Source: Actinoplanes regularis | Lineage (GTDB): Bacteria > Actinomycetota > Actinomycetes > Mycobacteriales > Micromonosporaceae | DNA length: 64,000 nucleotides | Direction of reading: 5' to 3' | Assembly (NCBI RefSeq): GCF_900188005.1 | Contig: NZ_FZNR01000032.1 | Span: 16,371-80,370, forward strand | Shown: positions 25,010 through 35,395 of the stretch, piece by piece | How the letters are laid out: every line of letters starts with the position of its first letter | Numbering within the stretch: the first letter of the stretch is position 1 | The notes under the pieces: generated by a model | Seen by the model: the letters and a program-made list of their open reading frames with translations, nothing else | Told to the model about the DNA's origin: nothing | Database searches by the model: none | Made by a program: the position numbers and the translations under genes

Positions 25010-26506
25010 ATGCCTGCTCAGCATTCCGCCGACACGGTCAGCTCGACCCTGGCGCGCAGCCGTCTCGGCGTGTGGCCGCTTGTGTTCACCGTGATGGCGG
25101 CCGCCGCCCCGCTGACCGTCGTCGCGGGCGGCGCGACCACCGGGTTCGCCGTCACCGGGATCACCGGCATCCCGATCGCGTACGTGCTCGTCGCCCTGCT
25201 GCTCGCCCTGTTCTCCGTCGGCTACGTGGCGATGTCCCGGCGCGTGCTCAACGCCGGCGCCTTCTACACCTACATCACCCACGGCATGGGTAAACCCGCT
25301 GGCATCGGCGCCGCGTTCGTCGCCCTACTGGCCTACAACACGATGCAGATCGGCCTCTACGGCGGGTTCGGTGCCGTCCTCGCCCAGTTCCTCGACACCC
25401 GCGCCGGCCTGCACCTGCCGTGGTGGCTGTGCGCCTACGCAGCGTGGGTGATCGTCGGGCTGCTCGGCGTACGGCGCATCGACCTCAACAGCCGCATCCT
25501 GGCCACCCTGCTGATCGCCGAGATCGCCGTCGCCGTCATCTTCGCCGCCGTCCACGTCACCCACCCGGCACCCGGCGGCATCTCGTTCGCCACCCTGGCA
25601 CCGAGCAACGTGCTCACCGCCGGCATCGGCGCAGCCCTCGCCGTGGCCATCGCCGGGTTCGTCGGCTTCGAAGGCACCGCCGTGTTCAGCGAAGAATCCA
25701 AAGACCCCCACACCACAGTCGCCCGCGCCACCTACCTCGCCCTGACCATCATCGGCCTGCTCTACGCCTTCTGCGCCTGGGCCATGTCCGTGGCCACCGG
25801 CCCCGCTCACATCGTCGACCAAGCCCGCGCCCAAGGCACCGAACTGATTTTCACTCTGGTTGCGCCCTATCTCGGGCAGACGGTCGTGGATCTCGGACAC
25901 CTGCTGTTCGTCACCAGCCTGTTCGCCGCCCTACTGGCCTTCCACAACACGGCCGCCCGCTACTTCTTCGCCCTCGGCCGCGAAGGCGTCCTACCCGCCA
26001 TCCTCGGCCGCACCAGCCCCCGCTCCCGGGCGCCGCTGACCGGATCGTTGGTGCAGACGGGTCTCGCGGCGATCGTGCTGGCCGTCTACGCCATCGCCGG
26101 CTGGGATCCGATCGTCCGGCTGTTCTTCTGGCTCACCGTCCTCGGCGGCCTCGGCGTCCTCGTACTCATGACTGCCACCTCGATGGCCGTCGCCGTCTAC
26201 TTCACCGCACCCGGCAACCGCGACCATCTCGGCGCAGGACGCACCCTGCTCGCATCGTTCACCGCAGCCGTCGGACTGGCCCTGGTGGTGATCGTGACGC
26301 TCGACGAGTTCGCCATCCTGCTCGGCGTCGACCCCACCTCCAGCCTGCGCTGGCAACTACCCGCCACCTACGCCGTCGCCGCAGCGGCCGGCATCGTCTG
26401 GGCGCTGATCCTCAAGACCATTCGACCGCAGGCGTACGCGGCGATCGGCCGCGGCGCCAACAGCGCCACCATCGACCTACGCCCGCCGACACGGGGCGGG
26501 CGGTGA
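25010..26506 (+). CDS. APC-superfamily amino acid/amine permease
   Basis: The start at 25010 follows GAAGGGG and gives 498 residues; the upstream open frame to 24785 lies within the GPP34 gene. About 12 hydrophobic segments are visible, beginning LGVWPLVFTVMAAAAPLTVV with the TM1 glycine-rich break GGATTGFAVTG, and ending near TYAVAAAAGIVWALIL. The second helix segment ends with the cytoplasmic MSRRVLNAGAFYTYI motif of the family. It imports or exchanges an amino acid or amine at the membrane; the substrate is not readable. It overlaps the GNAT gene by GTGA. Confidence 0.88.
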   Translation: MPAQHSADTVSSTLARSRLGVWPLVFTVMAAAAPLTVVAGGATTGFAVTGITGIPIAYVLVALLLALFSVGYVAMSRRVLNAGAFYTYITHGMGKPAGIGAAFVALLAYNTMQIGLYGGFGAVLAQFLDTRAGLHLPWWLCAYAAWVIVGLLGVRRIDLNSRILATLLIAEIAVAVIFAAVHVTHPAPGGISFATLAPSNVLTAGIGAALAVAIAGFVGFEGTAVFSEESKDPHTTVARATYLALTIIGLLYAFCAWAMSVATGPAHIVDQARAQGTELIFTLVAPYLGQTVVDLGHLLFVTSLFAALLAFHNTAARYFFALGREGVLPAILGRTSPRSRAPLTGSLVQTGLAAIVLAVYAIAGWDPIVRLFFWLTVLGGLGVLVLMTATSMAVAVYFTAPGNRDHLGAGRTLLASFTAAVGLALVVIVTLDEFAILLGVDPTSSLRWQLPATYAVAAAAGIVWALILKTIRPQAYAAIGRGANSATIDLRPPTRGGR

Positions 26507-27132
26507 CCGCCATGCGCACCCACCCGAGCCCAGCCATCCGCACCGCGACCCCCGCCGACCAGCAGACGGTCAGCGACTTGCTGGCCGAGGCATTCCTGCA
26601 CGGCGACCTCGCCGACTGGCTAATCCCGCACCTCGACACCCGCGCCCGCATCTACCCGCACTACTTCGCCCTGCACGTCGAACACGCCCTCACATACGGA
26701 CACATCGACATGACCGCAGACGCCACGGCCGTCGCCATCTGGTATGCCATCGACGGCGAACCGCTTCCGGAACTGCCGGACTACACACAGCGACTCGCGG
26801 AAGTCACCGGCCGATTCCAGCCTCGGTTCGCCGCCCTCGACCAGGTTATGCACGACCACCATCCGTACGACCAGCCACACCACTACTTGGCCTTCCTCGC
26901 CGTACACCCCGACCAGCAACGACACGGCCTCGGCAGCACCCTGCTCCAAAACCACCACACCCGGCTCGACGCCACCAGAACAGCGGCTCACCTTGAAGCC
27001 ACCGGACCACGAAACCGACGCCTCTACGTACGCCACGGCTACCGGGCGCAGCCGATGTTTCACCTATCCGCCGGCGGCCCACCGCTCCACCCGATGCGGC
27101 GTCCGCGCGTCGGTGCACAAGCGTTCAGATAG
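26503..27132 (+). CDS. GNAT-family N-acetyltransferase
   Basis: A GTG at 26503 overlaps the permease stop (GTGA), which suggests coupled translation; the ATG at 26512 is the alternative. The protein has about 209 residues. Acetyl-CoA motif A is LAFLAVHPDQQRHGLGSTLL, and motif B is LYVRHGYRAQPMFHL. It resembles the GNAT group that acetylates small amines or antibiotics. Together with the permease upstream, it may acetylate an imported amine; this is inferred. A 161-base gap follows, with lower G+C, before the nuclease gene. Confidence 0.83.
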   Translation: MTAMRTHPSPAIRTATPADQQTVSDLLAEAFLHGDLADWLIPHLDTRARIYPHYFALHVEHALTYGHIDMTADATAVAIWYAIDGEPLPELPDYTQRLAEVTGRFQPRFAALDQVMHDHHPYDQPHHYLAFLAVHPDQQRHGLGSTLLQNHHTRLDATRTAAHLEATGPRNRRLYVRHGYRAQPMFHLSAGGPPLHPMRRPRVGAQAFR

Positions 27133-27293
27133 CTACCCGGCACTACAGGCCATCCGTCGGCGCATCCGCCGACCGAGCCAGCCAACCCGCAGCACCACTA
27201 TGCTGGTCCGGCTGGCGGTGGGCTGGCATCAGTGTGTCCACGATCCTGAAGCAGCCGAGAAGTTAACTCACCTCTACCGGTCCACCCGAACTT

Positions 27294-28664
27294 ATGGCCC
27301 TGGCAGTAGTCCTTTCGGGGTACGGCGATCGATCTGACTCTGCGGCCGATCGTGATCGTGTCTTCTCCGTATCGGCGGCTCTTAGTGCCAGGTCGTGGGC
27401 GATTGTGGGCGGTCGGCCGATCGGGTATCGACTGTGGATGGCGACGCGAGTCCTCGATCGGTCTGCCGGTGGTGCCGTATGGCTGTCGCTGACGCCCCTT
27501 GTGGATGCTTGCTGCCTCGGCGAGAAGGACGCGAGAATAGTGCCCCGCGATCTCCTGTTAGGCATGCTGTTGGCTTTTGATATTTCGGGAATTCCCACCG
27601 ACCGAGTCGTGTGGATCGAATCTTTCTCGTCGTGCAGCCTGGACGAAGTAATGACAAGCGCGTCACCATGGGCGCCAGCAATCAGTACGCGAATGGTGGG
27701 TTCGCTGAGTCGGAGCGAAACGGTGGCCGCCATTCTGGATGATATGGAGGCACTCGCCAGGACATTGTTTCCGGTGTGGCTTCCGGGGGCTGAAGGCATC
27801 ACCACCTCGGCGGGTGCCGCAGTGGCCGCCGTGCGGGCTCTGGCGTTTAGGCAAGCTGCGCGGACCTCACAGTACGGGCCGTTCCTGGCCGATCTGGCGA
27901 CCGGTGCCGTGGCGGGGCGGAAGGGGAACACTCGGCGGCATCGGCCGGAGGTCCGGGCGCTCGGGCTGGGCCGGGTACTCGCGGCCAGCTTCGGTTGGCA
28001 GAGGTGTGTGCTCGCGCTGCACCCGCCGAAGAAACTCGATGAAAAAACGGCGTTTACCCTTGATGGGGCGGCGCAATGGCTCGTCGACCACGGCCGTCTC
28101 TCGGTGTGGATCTTCGCGGCGATGCCGCCCGCTGTTGCCAGTCCACCCATGGCCGCGTTGCCTGCTACCGGCGCTGTGCCCGAGGCGATTTCGACTGTTG
28201 CCAACCTTCCACTTCCGACGGTTTCGGTCGCCCCGCCCGGTTCCCGGCCCGTCGCTGAGCGGCCACTACGTAGGGCGAAGGCAAGTGGCGTACGCCCGCG
28301 CGGTGTCTCCGGCAAACCGCACCCGAGTAGCCCGGCCGAAGTATTGCTGGAGGAAGCTCTCGCCGATCGACCCTGGGCTGCCGGCCGTTCCTGGAATTGC
28401 ACGGTCCGGCTCGGGACGCTCGTCAATCCGGTCCGGGTTGATCTCCTGTGGGCGAAGGAACAATGCATTGTCGAAGTCGATGGCGCAGATCATCGTACGG
28501 CCGGCAAGTTTGCCGCGGATCGGCAACGCGACGTGATGCTGCAGATCCACGGGTACGTCGTGCTCCGTTTCACCAACGTCCAGGTTTTCGACGACGTCGA
28601 GAATGTTCTAGCACTTCTCCAACAGCTTCTCGCCGACCGCCGGCGCACCCGGAAAGGACGATGA
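27294..28664 (+). CDS. Vsr/DUF559-like PD-(D/E)XK endonuclease with large N-terminal domain
   Basis: The C-terminal 120 residues have the Vsr-like fold pattern: SSPAEVLLEEALADRPWAAG, VRVDLLWAKEQCIVEVDGAD (catalytic Asp and Glu-x-Asp) and DRQRDVMLQIHGYVVLRF. Residues 1-280 are unlike anything I recognise, and a Pro-rich linker joins the two parts. The first 48 residues look non-coding, so ATG 27438 is an alternative start; neither has a good binding site. The gene is first of three closely packed genes ending in a HerA-like ATPase, which suggests a nuclease effector in a defence module. Local G+C is slightly lower than neighbours. Confidence 0.75.
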   Translation: MALAVVLSGYGDRSDSAADRDRVFSVSAALSARSWAIVGGRPIGYRLWMATRVLDRSAGGAVWLSLTPLVDACCLGEKDARIVPRDLLLGMLLAFDISGIPTDRVVWIESFSSCSLDEVMTSASPWAPAISTRMVGSLSRSETVAAILDDMEALARTLFPVWLPGAEGITTSAGAAVAAVRALAFRQAARTSQYGPFLADLATGAVAGRKGNTRRHRPEVRALGLGRVLAASFGWQRCVLALHPPKKLDEKTAFTLDGAAQWLVDHGRLSVWIFAAMPPAVASPPMAALPATGAVPEAISTVANLPLPTVSVAPPGSRPVAERPLRRAKASGVRPRGVSGKPHPSSPAEVLLEEALADRPWAAGRSWNCTVRLGTLVNPVRVDLLWAKEQCIVEVDGADHRTAGKFAADRQRDVMLQIHGYVVLRFTNVQVFDDVENVLALLQQLLADRRRTRKGR

Positions 28665-28665
28665 C

Positions 28666-29337
28666 TTGCCTGACAAGCCGTTGACGACGGTTGAGACAGC
28701 GGTGCTTTTCATTCTGCTTGCCGAGGCCGGTCCGGTCCCGAATGCCGTTCTGGCAAGGGAGCATGGTTGCTATCTGAAACGCGAGCAGCGCGACCATCTC
28801 GTGAGCTTGAAGCTGGTCGAGGTCGAGCGGAACTCGGGCAGACTGGTGCTGACGTTGAGCGACAAGGGCTGGGCACACTGTCGTGCCGAGCTCGCCTCCG
28901 GATCAGCGCCTGCGCGGTCCGGTGCTGCCGGTGGGGCATTGTTCGCCGTACTCCGGCGGTGGGATCGCTATCTGACCGCGCGACAGCTCAGTCTCGGCGA
29001 CTTCGTGAACTGTGGCAGCGACAGGACGGTGGTGGAACCGCCAGTCGGCGAGCAGGAGGTGCAGGAGCGAGGGCCGCAGGTGGAGGAGCGGGTGCGCGCC
29101 GCGTACGAGATGATCGCTCCGAAGGCCGGGGAATTGGTCAGTCTGGCCGATCTCCGTGACGTGGTAGGGGATCTGATCCGGGCTGACGTCGACGCGGCGC
29201 TACGCCGACTGCACCGCAAGCCGGGCGTGACCCTGGTACCGGAGGCGAATCAAAAGACTCTCGATCGGCGTTCCCGAGACGCCGCCGTGGTGATCGGCGA
29301 TCAGCCCAAGCACGCGATCGCGATGCAGGTCTCATGA
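28666..29337 (+). CDS. Winged-helix protein, middle gene of nuclease-ATPase module
   Basis: The start is TTG at 28666, with GGAAAGGA seven bases upstream and one base after the nuclease stop. The 223-residue protein begins with a winged-helix-like domain (VETAVLFILLAEAGPVPNAV, YLKREQRDHLVSLKLVEVER). It ends with a second helical unit (LVSLADLRDVVGDLIRADVD, ALRRLHRKPGVTLVP). It probably binds DNA or bridges nuclease and ATPase. It overlaps the ATPase start by ATGA, so the two are translated together. No family name is recognised. Confidence 0.7.
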   Translation: MPDKPLTTVETAVLFILLAEAGPVPNAVLAREHGCYLKREQRDHLVSLKLVEVERNSGRLVLTLSDKGWAHCRAELASGSAPARSGAAGGALFAVLRRWDRYLTARQLSLGDFVNCGSDRTVVEPPVGEQEVQERGPQVEERVRAAYEMIAPKAGELVSLADLRDVVGDLIRADVDAALRRLHRKPGVTLVPEANQKTLDRRSRDAAVVIGDQPKHAIAMQVS

Positions 29338-32300
29338 CCGCGGACGCGTTGAAAGCGCTCGCGCATCTGCACTTCCACTCCACACCGACCCGTAACGACG
29401 TCTGGCGCGAGACACGCTTCCACATCGACGGTCTGCACGCTGGTGTGCTCGCCGAAGTCCTCGATGCGGTGGACCGCGCGGAGTCCAGCCCGGACAGCAG
29501 CCCGACCGGTGTCGTGGTGCGGGGCCAACGCGGCGCTGGCAAGACGCACCTGCTCAGCCGGGTTCGCGAGCTGATCCAGTTGCGTGGCGGATACTTCTTT
29601 CTGGTCAGCCTCCTGGATGCCGACGCATTCTGGGGCAGCGTGGCGGCTTCGGTCGTCGACGGGCTGCACCAGCCGGTCGACGACGACGGCTCGACCCAGC
29701 TCCACCTGTCCCTGAACCGTCTCGTCGATCTGCTGGGCCTACCGGTGGTGACCCGCATGGCGGTGACGGGGCGTGTTCCGCTGACACCCGACCGCCTGGA
29801 CGAGTTCGTCGCGGCGCTGGGCCGGCTGAACCGCCAGATCGGCATCGGGAGCCGTGACACGGCCCGCGCTCTGGCGCTACTGGCCGGTAGCGACGCGCGG
29901 GCGCAGGACGTGGCGATGTCCTACCTGCTCGCCGGCGAGGAAGCCGAGGTCGGCGAGCGGGCCGCGTGGGGCATCCGGCCCGCCCAGCGGTTCCCGCAGC
30001 ATCTGGTATCGGACGTCTCTCGTCTGCTGTCGCTCACTGGGCCGTCGGTCGTCGCAGTGGACCAGGTGGACGGGCTCATCGCGCAGGTCGCGAACAGGAG
30101 CCATACCTCCGCGGACGGTCGCGGCGGCGGCGCCGACGGCTGGGCCGCGGCCGTTCAGCTCGACCGGGTGGCGAGCGGCCTGATGGAACTGCGCGAACTG
30201 ACCCGGCGCACGGTGTCGGTGCTGGCGTTGCTGCCGGTCTCGTGGGCCGTGATCAAGGGCAATGCCGTCGACACCGTGCAAGACCGGTTCCGGGAGGCCT
30301 CCCCTCTCGAGGCGATACCGGATCGTGAGACAGGTCGGGCCCTGATCGAGCGTCGGCTGACAGCGCACTACGCGGAAACGGGTTTCGTGCCACCGTACGC
30401 CAGCTGGCCGATTCGGCCTGAGGCGTTCGACGACGCCGTCGACTTCACTCCCCGGCAGCTGCTGATCAACGTCGAGCGGCACATCCGCTCGTGCGTGCAG
30501 AGCGGTACGGTGACCGAGCTGACGCACCTCGGCACGGTCACCGAGGCGCCGACTGCGGGTCCCGCTCCGGCGGGCCGTCCGGCACTCGAGATCCTGGACG
30601 AGCGGTACGCCGCGCTGCGAGCCGCTGCACCGGTGGGCGGCCTGCTCGATCCAGCCAACGAGGACGCCGAGGTGCCCGCCCTGCTGGCCGCGGGTCTAGA
30701 CGCCTGGGTCAGAGAGAACCCGGATGACGACTTCACCCAGGACACGATTCCGACTCGCAAACCGGTGTTGCACGCGCGGCTGCGGCGCACCTTGGACGAT
30801 CGGACCGGAGACGAGGCGCATTGGGCGTTCCGGGCCATCGCCGCACAGCACTACAACGCCGAACTGGCACGGCTACGCAACGCGTGTGTCGCCGCTGGTC
30901 TGGCCAGCGGCGTCGCCCAGCGCCGGCTATACATCCTCCGCAACGACGATTGGCCGAAGAGCCCCGGACGGCGAAAGGCAGTCGAGGAGTTCGTCGCGGC
31001 TGGTGGCCAGACACTGCCGCTCGGTGAGAACGACTTGCGCAGCCTGGTGGCGCTGCGAACACTCCTCGCCGAGGAGTCGGACGGCCTATCGGAATGGCTG
31101 ATCGAGCGGCGGCCCGCGTCACGTACGGCTCTACTAAAGGCCGCTCTCGCCGACGCCGGACGCGAAATGCTGGACGGCAACGACCCGGACGCGGGCACCG
31201 TGGACCCCGTTGACCCGGCAGACGTGCCGCAGGACCTCACCCTGCTCGCAGCCGGCGCGACCCGAGACGAGTCAGACTCTGCGGACCCGGCGGACGTGCC
31301 GCGGCAGAGGCCACCGCAGGAGGCTGTGGACACTCCGGGTGGGGTGTATCTGCGCGTGGGCGACGACTGCGAGACGGGCGACCCGGTTCACGTCGAACTG
31401 ACCGCACTGCGGAAACACACCGCCATCTTCGCGGGCTCCGGTTCCGGCAAGACCGTCCTGATCCGGCGGCTGGTGGAAGAGTGCGCCCTGCTCGGTGTCT
31501 CGGCGATCGTGCTCGATCCCAACAACGACCTGGCCCGCCTCGGTGACGCCTGGCCGCGTGAGCCTCGGGGGTGGGCAGGCGGTGACGCCCAGGCGGCAGC
31601 CGACTATCACGATGCGGTCGAGGTCGTGGTGTGGACACCGGGCCGAGAGGGTGGACGGCCGCTGACCTTCCAACCCCTGCCCGACCTCGGTGAGGTGAGT
31701 GACGACCCCGACGAGTTCACCCTGGCGGTCGACAGCGCGGTCGACGCCCTCGCGCCGCGCGCCCAGGTCGCCGCCGCCACAGCGAAGGCGATGCGGGGGC
31801 AGGCGGTGCTGCGGCAGGTCCTGCGGCATTACGGCCGGACTGGTGACCGCAGCAGTCTGGACGGCTTGATCGCGTTGCTGCGGGACCTGCCGGAAGGTGT
31901 GAGCGAACTGGCTGGCGCGGCGGTGATCGCCGCCGATATGGCGGAGAATCTCGACGCCGCCCGGATCAACGATCCACTCTTCGGGGGAACGGGCGACCCG
32001 GCCGACCCGGGAACTCTGCTGAGTCCGGCACCGGGTAAGCGGGCCCGTGTCTCAGTCATCAGTTTCGTCGGGCGCCCAGCGAGGAGAAGCGGCAGAGCTT
32101 CGTCAGCAGACTCCAGATGGCGCTGTTCTCATGGATCAAGCGCAATCCCGCCGGGGATCGGCCGCTGGGTGGCCTGCTGGTGATGGACGAGGCTCAGACG
32201 CTGACCCCCTCCGGTTCGACCACCATGTGTACGCGCAGCACCCTGATGCTGGTCTCGCAGGCCCGCAAGTACGGCCTCGGCCTGATCTTCGCCACGCAGG

Positions 32301-32587
32301 CGCCGAAGGGCTTGCACAACCAGATACCGGGGAACGCGGCGACGCAGGTCTTCGGGCTATTGAACGCCCCGGTGCACATCGAGGCGGCCCGAGAGATGGC
32401 TCATTTCAAGGGCGGCGACGTGCCGGACATCTCCCGCCTGACGAGCGGTGAGTTCTATGTGGCGGTCGAAGGCCAGCCGTTCCGCAAGATCCGAACTCCG
32501 CTCTGCCTCACCCACCACCCAGCCAGTCCGCTCTCCACCGACGAGGTAATGGCCCGGTCCTGGCAAACCACCGTCGGTATCAGCTGA
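29334..32587 (+). CDS. HerA/FtsK-like ATPase with two P-loops, frameshifted
   Basis: The first frame (29334-32183) holds a P-loop at residues 64-71 (GQRGAGKT) in an AAA-like N-terminal half. A second P-loop near residue 700 (AGSGSGKT) begins a HerA-like domain (SAIVLDPNNDLARLGDAWPR). Near 32071-32079 protein likeness moves to another frame (EEKRQSFVSRLQMALFSWIK), which continues with Walker B LLVMDEAQT and ends at 32587. One missing base in the C/G-rich run explains this; it could be a real mutation or a sequencing error. HerA ATPases pump or remodel DNA and often pair with nucleases. It lies 49 bases before csb1. Confidence 0.75.
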
Positions 32588-32636
32588 TGTCGAAGCCGAC
32601 GCAAACCCTGAACTCTGCATATGAAGGGAACCTCGA

Positions 32637-33878
32637 ATGGGTTCATTGGATCTTGCTGTGTTGCTGGCTGCCGGGGCGGCCGGTGGGTCGAGCTGTCTGA
32701 CGTCGACGACGGTGCTGGAGCCGGCCGGTGGCCGGCACGCGTCGGTGGCGCCGGCCAAGTTCGCTGATGCGAACAGCAACAACAAGCGTGGGGTGTACGC
32801 GTACGAGCAGCGTTTCCTCGGTGACGAGAGCCGGTACGCGGTGCTGATCGACTCGAAGCAGTCGCAGCTCAACCGGGCCGAGCAGGCGCTGGCCCAGGCG
32901 ATCGAGGACGGCCATCCGCTGCTGTCGCGGGTGCCGCACGTACGGCTGACATATGAGCGGGCTGGGACGGTCGAGCACTACTACGACCTGACGCTTCCGC
33001 ACCGGATCTTCGACGGCCACATCCGCGCGGGGACGATCGACGGCACGCCCACCACGCAGACCCCGGAGTATCGGGCGGTACGGGACGCCAGCCCGGCCAA
33101 CGCGCGGGCCCTACTGGAGACGAGTCCGGTGACGCTGATCTTCGGGGGCTGGGACGCGACTCGCCGCAGTCGGCAGGGTCGTTGGCGCAGCGCGCTGGTC
33201 GGTGAGATCGCCGGCTTCATGGCGGCGGTTCGGGACCCGGACGGGCTTCTGGTGAAGCCTGCGCCCGGGCTGAAGGGCGGGGCCCGGGTCGACCCGGTCG
33301 GGATGCAGATCAACCTCGGTAAGAAGGTGATGACCGAGGTGGCGGACCGGCAACAGGCGGAGCTGAGCCCGTCCACCCATAGCACGATCGTCAAGACGGC
33401 CGGCGGGATCAAGCCGGGTGAGACGAAGTCGGCGTCCGCGCTGGGGCTCGGTGGCATCCCGCCGACTCTCGACCAGTTGACCGGCGTCGCATGCGACGCG
33501 ATCATCCGTACGCACGTGCTGTCCTTCGCCACCCTGCGGCAGATGCGATTCGGTGCCGGCCCGGAGGGCGACGCCGCCTGCCGGGCGCTGCTGGCCGCGC
33601 TGGCTCTCAACGCGCTCGCCCGCTCCGATGCGGAGCTCTACCTGCGGGCGAACTGCGACCTGGTCGAGGCGGAATCACCGAGGGTGCGGCTCGACCGGCG
33701 GGGTGGCGAGTTCCTGGAGGTGGAACCGCTCGGCATCGACGCCGCCGACCTGCTGCTGTCCGAGGCGCTCGCCCATGCCGAGAAGGCCGCCGACGTGTCG
33801 TGGACAGGCCTGGCGATGCGGGTGACCGGCAACCCGGACATCCTCTCCGGCGCGGTCGACGCGGACGACAAGCCGTGA
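32637..33878 (+). CDS. csb1: Type I-G (I-U) CRISPR protein Csb1 (Cas7)
   Basis: The 413-residue protein starts at 32637 after a GAAGGGA site. It matches the Csb1/GSU0053 family: an early SSCLTSTTVLEPAGG, then KFADANSNNKRGVYAYEQRF, the RAMP-like segment SPVTLIFGGWDATRRSRQGR, and KRSVV-like positions replaced by KSASALGLGGIPP. Csb1 is the backbone subunit that coats crRNA in the effector complex. It is the first gene of a six-gene operon, with the stop overlapping csb2 by GTGA. The separate promoter is likely in the 49 bases before it or within the ATPase gene. Confidence 0.92.
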   Translation: MGSLDLAVLLAAGAAGGSSCLTSTTVLEPAGGRHASVAPAKFADANSNNKRGVYAYEQRFLGDESRYAVLIDSKQSQLNRAEQALAQAIEDGHPLLSRVPHVRLTYERAGTVEHYYDLTLPHRIFDGHIRAGTIDGTPTTQTPEYRAVRDASPANARALLETSPVTLIFGGWDATRRSRQGRWRSALVGEIAGFMAAVRDPDGLLVKPAPGLKGGARVDPVGMQINLGKKVMTEVADRQQAELSPSTHSTIVKTAGGIKPGETKSASALGLGGIPPTLDQLTGVACDAIIRTHVLSFATLRQMRFGAGPEGDAACRALLAALALNALARSDAELYLRANCDLVEAESPRVRLDRRGGEFLEVEPLGIDAADLLLSEALAHAEKAADVSWTGLAMRVTGNPDILSGAVDADDKP

Positions 33879-35395
33879 GCTTCGCGATCGTCGCCGAACC
33901 CTTGCTGGGTGTCTACAAGGGGCACGTGGGCGCCGGGCAGGTCGACTCGCTGCCGTCCCCGGCGCGTCTGCATGCGGCACTTGTCTGTGCGGCTGCGCAG
34001 GGGGTGCGCGCCGTCGCGGCAGGGGACGACCTGCGGCCCTGCGCCGCGGATCGCGAGGCGTTGCGCTGGCTGGAAGAGAACCCGCCCGACGGTGTCGCGG
34101 TCCCGGGCACTCTGCACAACGGCGGCGTCGCCACCGCGTACCGCAAAGAGGGTTTGATCGTCAAGGAGGGCCGCAACCCGCTTGCTGAGAAGCTGGCCGG
34201 AAAGCCTGCAGTGACGGGTGTCTCGGTGACCGGGCGGTTCGCCTGGTGGTGGAGGCAGGCTCCGCCCGAACCGGTGGTGACGGCGCTGGCCGCGCTCTGT
34301 CCCGAGGTGCCGTATCTGGGGACCAGCGAGTCGCCGGTGTTGCTGGCGGTAGCCGAGGCGGAGCCTACACACCTGCTGGACAGGGAGGCCGACCTGTTCA
34401 CCGGAGACGGTCTGGACCTGACGGTGGCGGTCGAGGGCCGGCTGGATGCGCTGGAGACGGCTCACGCCGACGCGGCGAAGACGCCGCCGCTGAAGAGCGA
34501 CGCACACCGCTCTAGCGAGAAGGTCGCCGCCCCTGCGGTGGTGACGAGCGGGCTGGACCTCGGCCGATATACCCGAGCGCCGCAGCCCCCGCCGCCGACG
34601 CCGTGGACATCGGTCCTGCTGTTCCGGATGAATCGGACCGGCCCGGTTCCGGCCGAATCGCGGGTCCGTTTCGCCGTGGCTGCCCACCGGGCGCTCGTCG
34701 CGATCATAGGAGACGGGGCGCCCGCGATCTTGACCGGCGTTTACGAGCCCGGCGTGCCGCGGCCGGCCAACCGGTGCGCGATCCACTTCCTCGGTCCGGA
34801 CACCCCGCACATCGGTGGCTGCGCGCTGGCCGTGCTGCTGCCAGCCGACGCCGACGAGGTCGATCTCACCCTGGTGCGGATGGCGGCCCAACAGCTCAAG
34901 CAGGTCCGGGTCGCGTCCGGGTCGTTCTCGCTGGGGGCGCCGGTGGAGGTCCCCGCCGGCGAGTTCTGGCCGGAACCGGCCTCCGGCACGCAACGATGGT
35001 GGCAGACCGATCCGGTCGCGGTGCCGGACACCCGCCCGCCGCGCGGCGGCCCCTGGACGCTGGCCGATGCGATCGCGCTGTCGGCCGGTTTGGTGTGGCG
35101 GCGGGAGTTCACCGTCCCGGGACGGGCCGATACCCGCTACCGGGCGCTCGCCGCGGCAGCCGGACAACGGATCCGGGTCGGGTCGGCATCCCGGGTGGCG
35201 GGCAGCGATCTTGGCCAGTACGTGCACAAGGTCCATCAGGACACGCTGGTCCAGCCGTACCGCGCGGTGCTCGACCTCGGTGACCTTGCCGGTTCACGGA
35301 CGATCACCGCCATCGGGCAGAGCCGGCACCTGGGCGGTGGCCTGCTCGTCCCGCGGGACCTGCCGGTCGCCATCGCGCGGAGGATGGGCCGATGA
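33875..35395 (+). CDS. csb2: Type I-G (I-U) protein Csb2 (Cas5-Cas6 fusion)
   Basis: The start is GTG at 33875 overlapping the csb1 stop; the frame is open upstream inside csb1 but only this start fits the family N-terminus (FAIVAEPLLGVYKGHVG). The 506-residue protein combines a Cas5-like N-terminal RAMP domain with a C-terminal Cas6-like part, as in GSU0054. It would hold the 5' crRNA handle and cut the pre-crRNA in the hairpin repeats. TPPLKSDAHRSSEK marks a variable linker near residue 205. ATGA joins it to cas3. Confidence 0.9.
   Translation: MSFAIVAEPLLGVYKGHVGAGQVDSLPSPARLHAALVCAAAQGVRAVAAGDDLRPCAADREALRWLEENPPDGVAVPGTLHNGGVATAYRKEGLIVKEGRNPLAEKLAGKPAVTGVSVTGRFAWWWRQAPPEPVVTALAALCPEVPYLGTSESPVLLAVAEAEPTHLLDREADLFTGDGLDLTVAVEGRLDALETAHADAAKTPPLKSDAHRSSEKVAAPAVVTSGLDLGRYTRAPQPPPPTPWTSVLLFRMNRTGPVPAESRVRFAVAAHRALVAIIGDGAPAILTGVYEPGVPRPANRCAIHFLGPDTPHIGGCALAVLLPADADEVDLTLVRMAAQQLKQVRVASGSFSLGAPVEVPAGEFWPEPASGTQRWWQTDPVAVPDTRPPRGGPWTLADAIALSAGLVWRREFTVPGRADTRYRALAAAAGQRIRVGSASRVAGSDLGQYVHKVHQDTLVQPYRAVLDLGDLAGSRTITAIGQSRHLGGGLLVPRDLPVAIARRMGR

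Noticed and set aside
25420..27132. A 570-codon frame that would fuse an Arg/His-rich N-terminus to the GNAT domain
   Set aside because: The first 360 codons are the out-of-frame shadow of the permease gene; only the part from 26503 resembles a protein.
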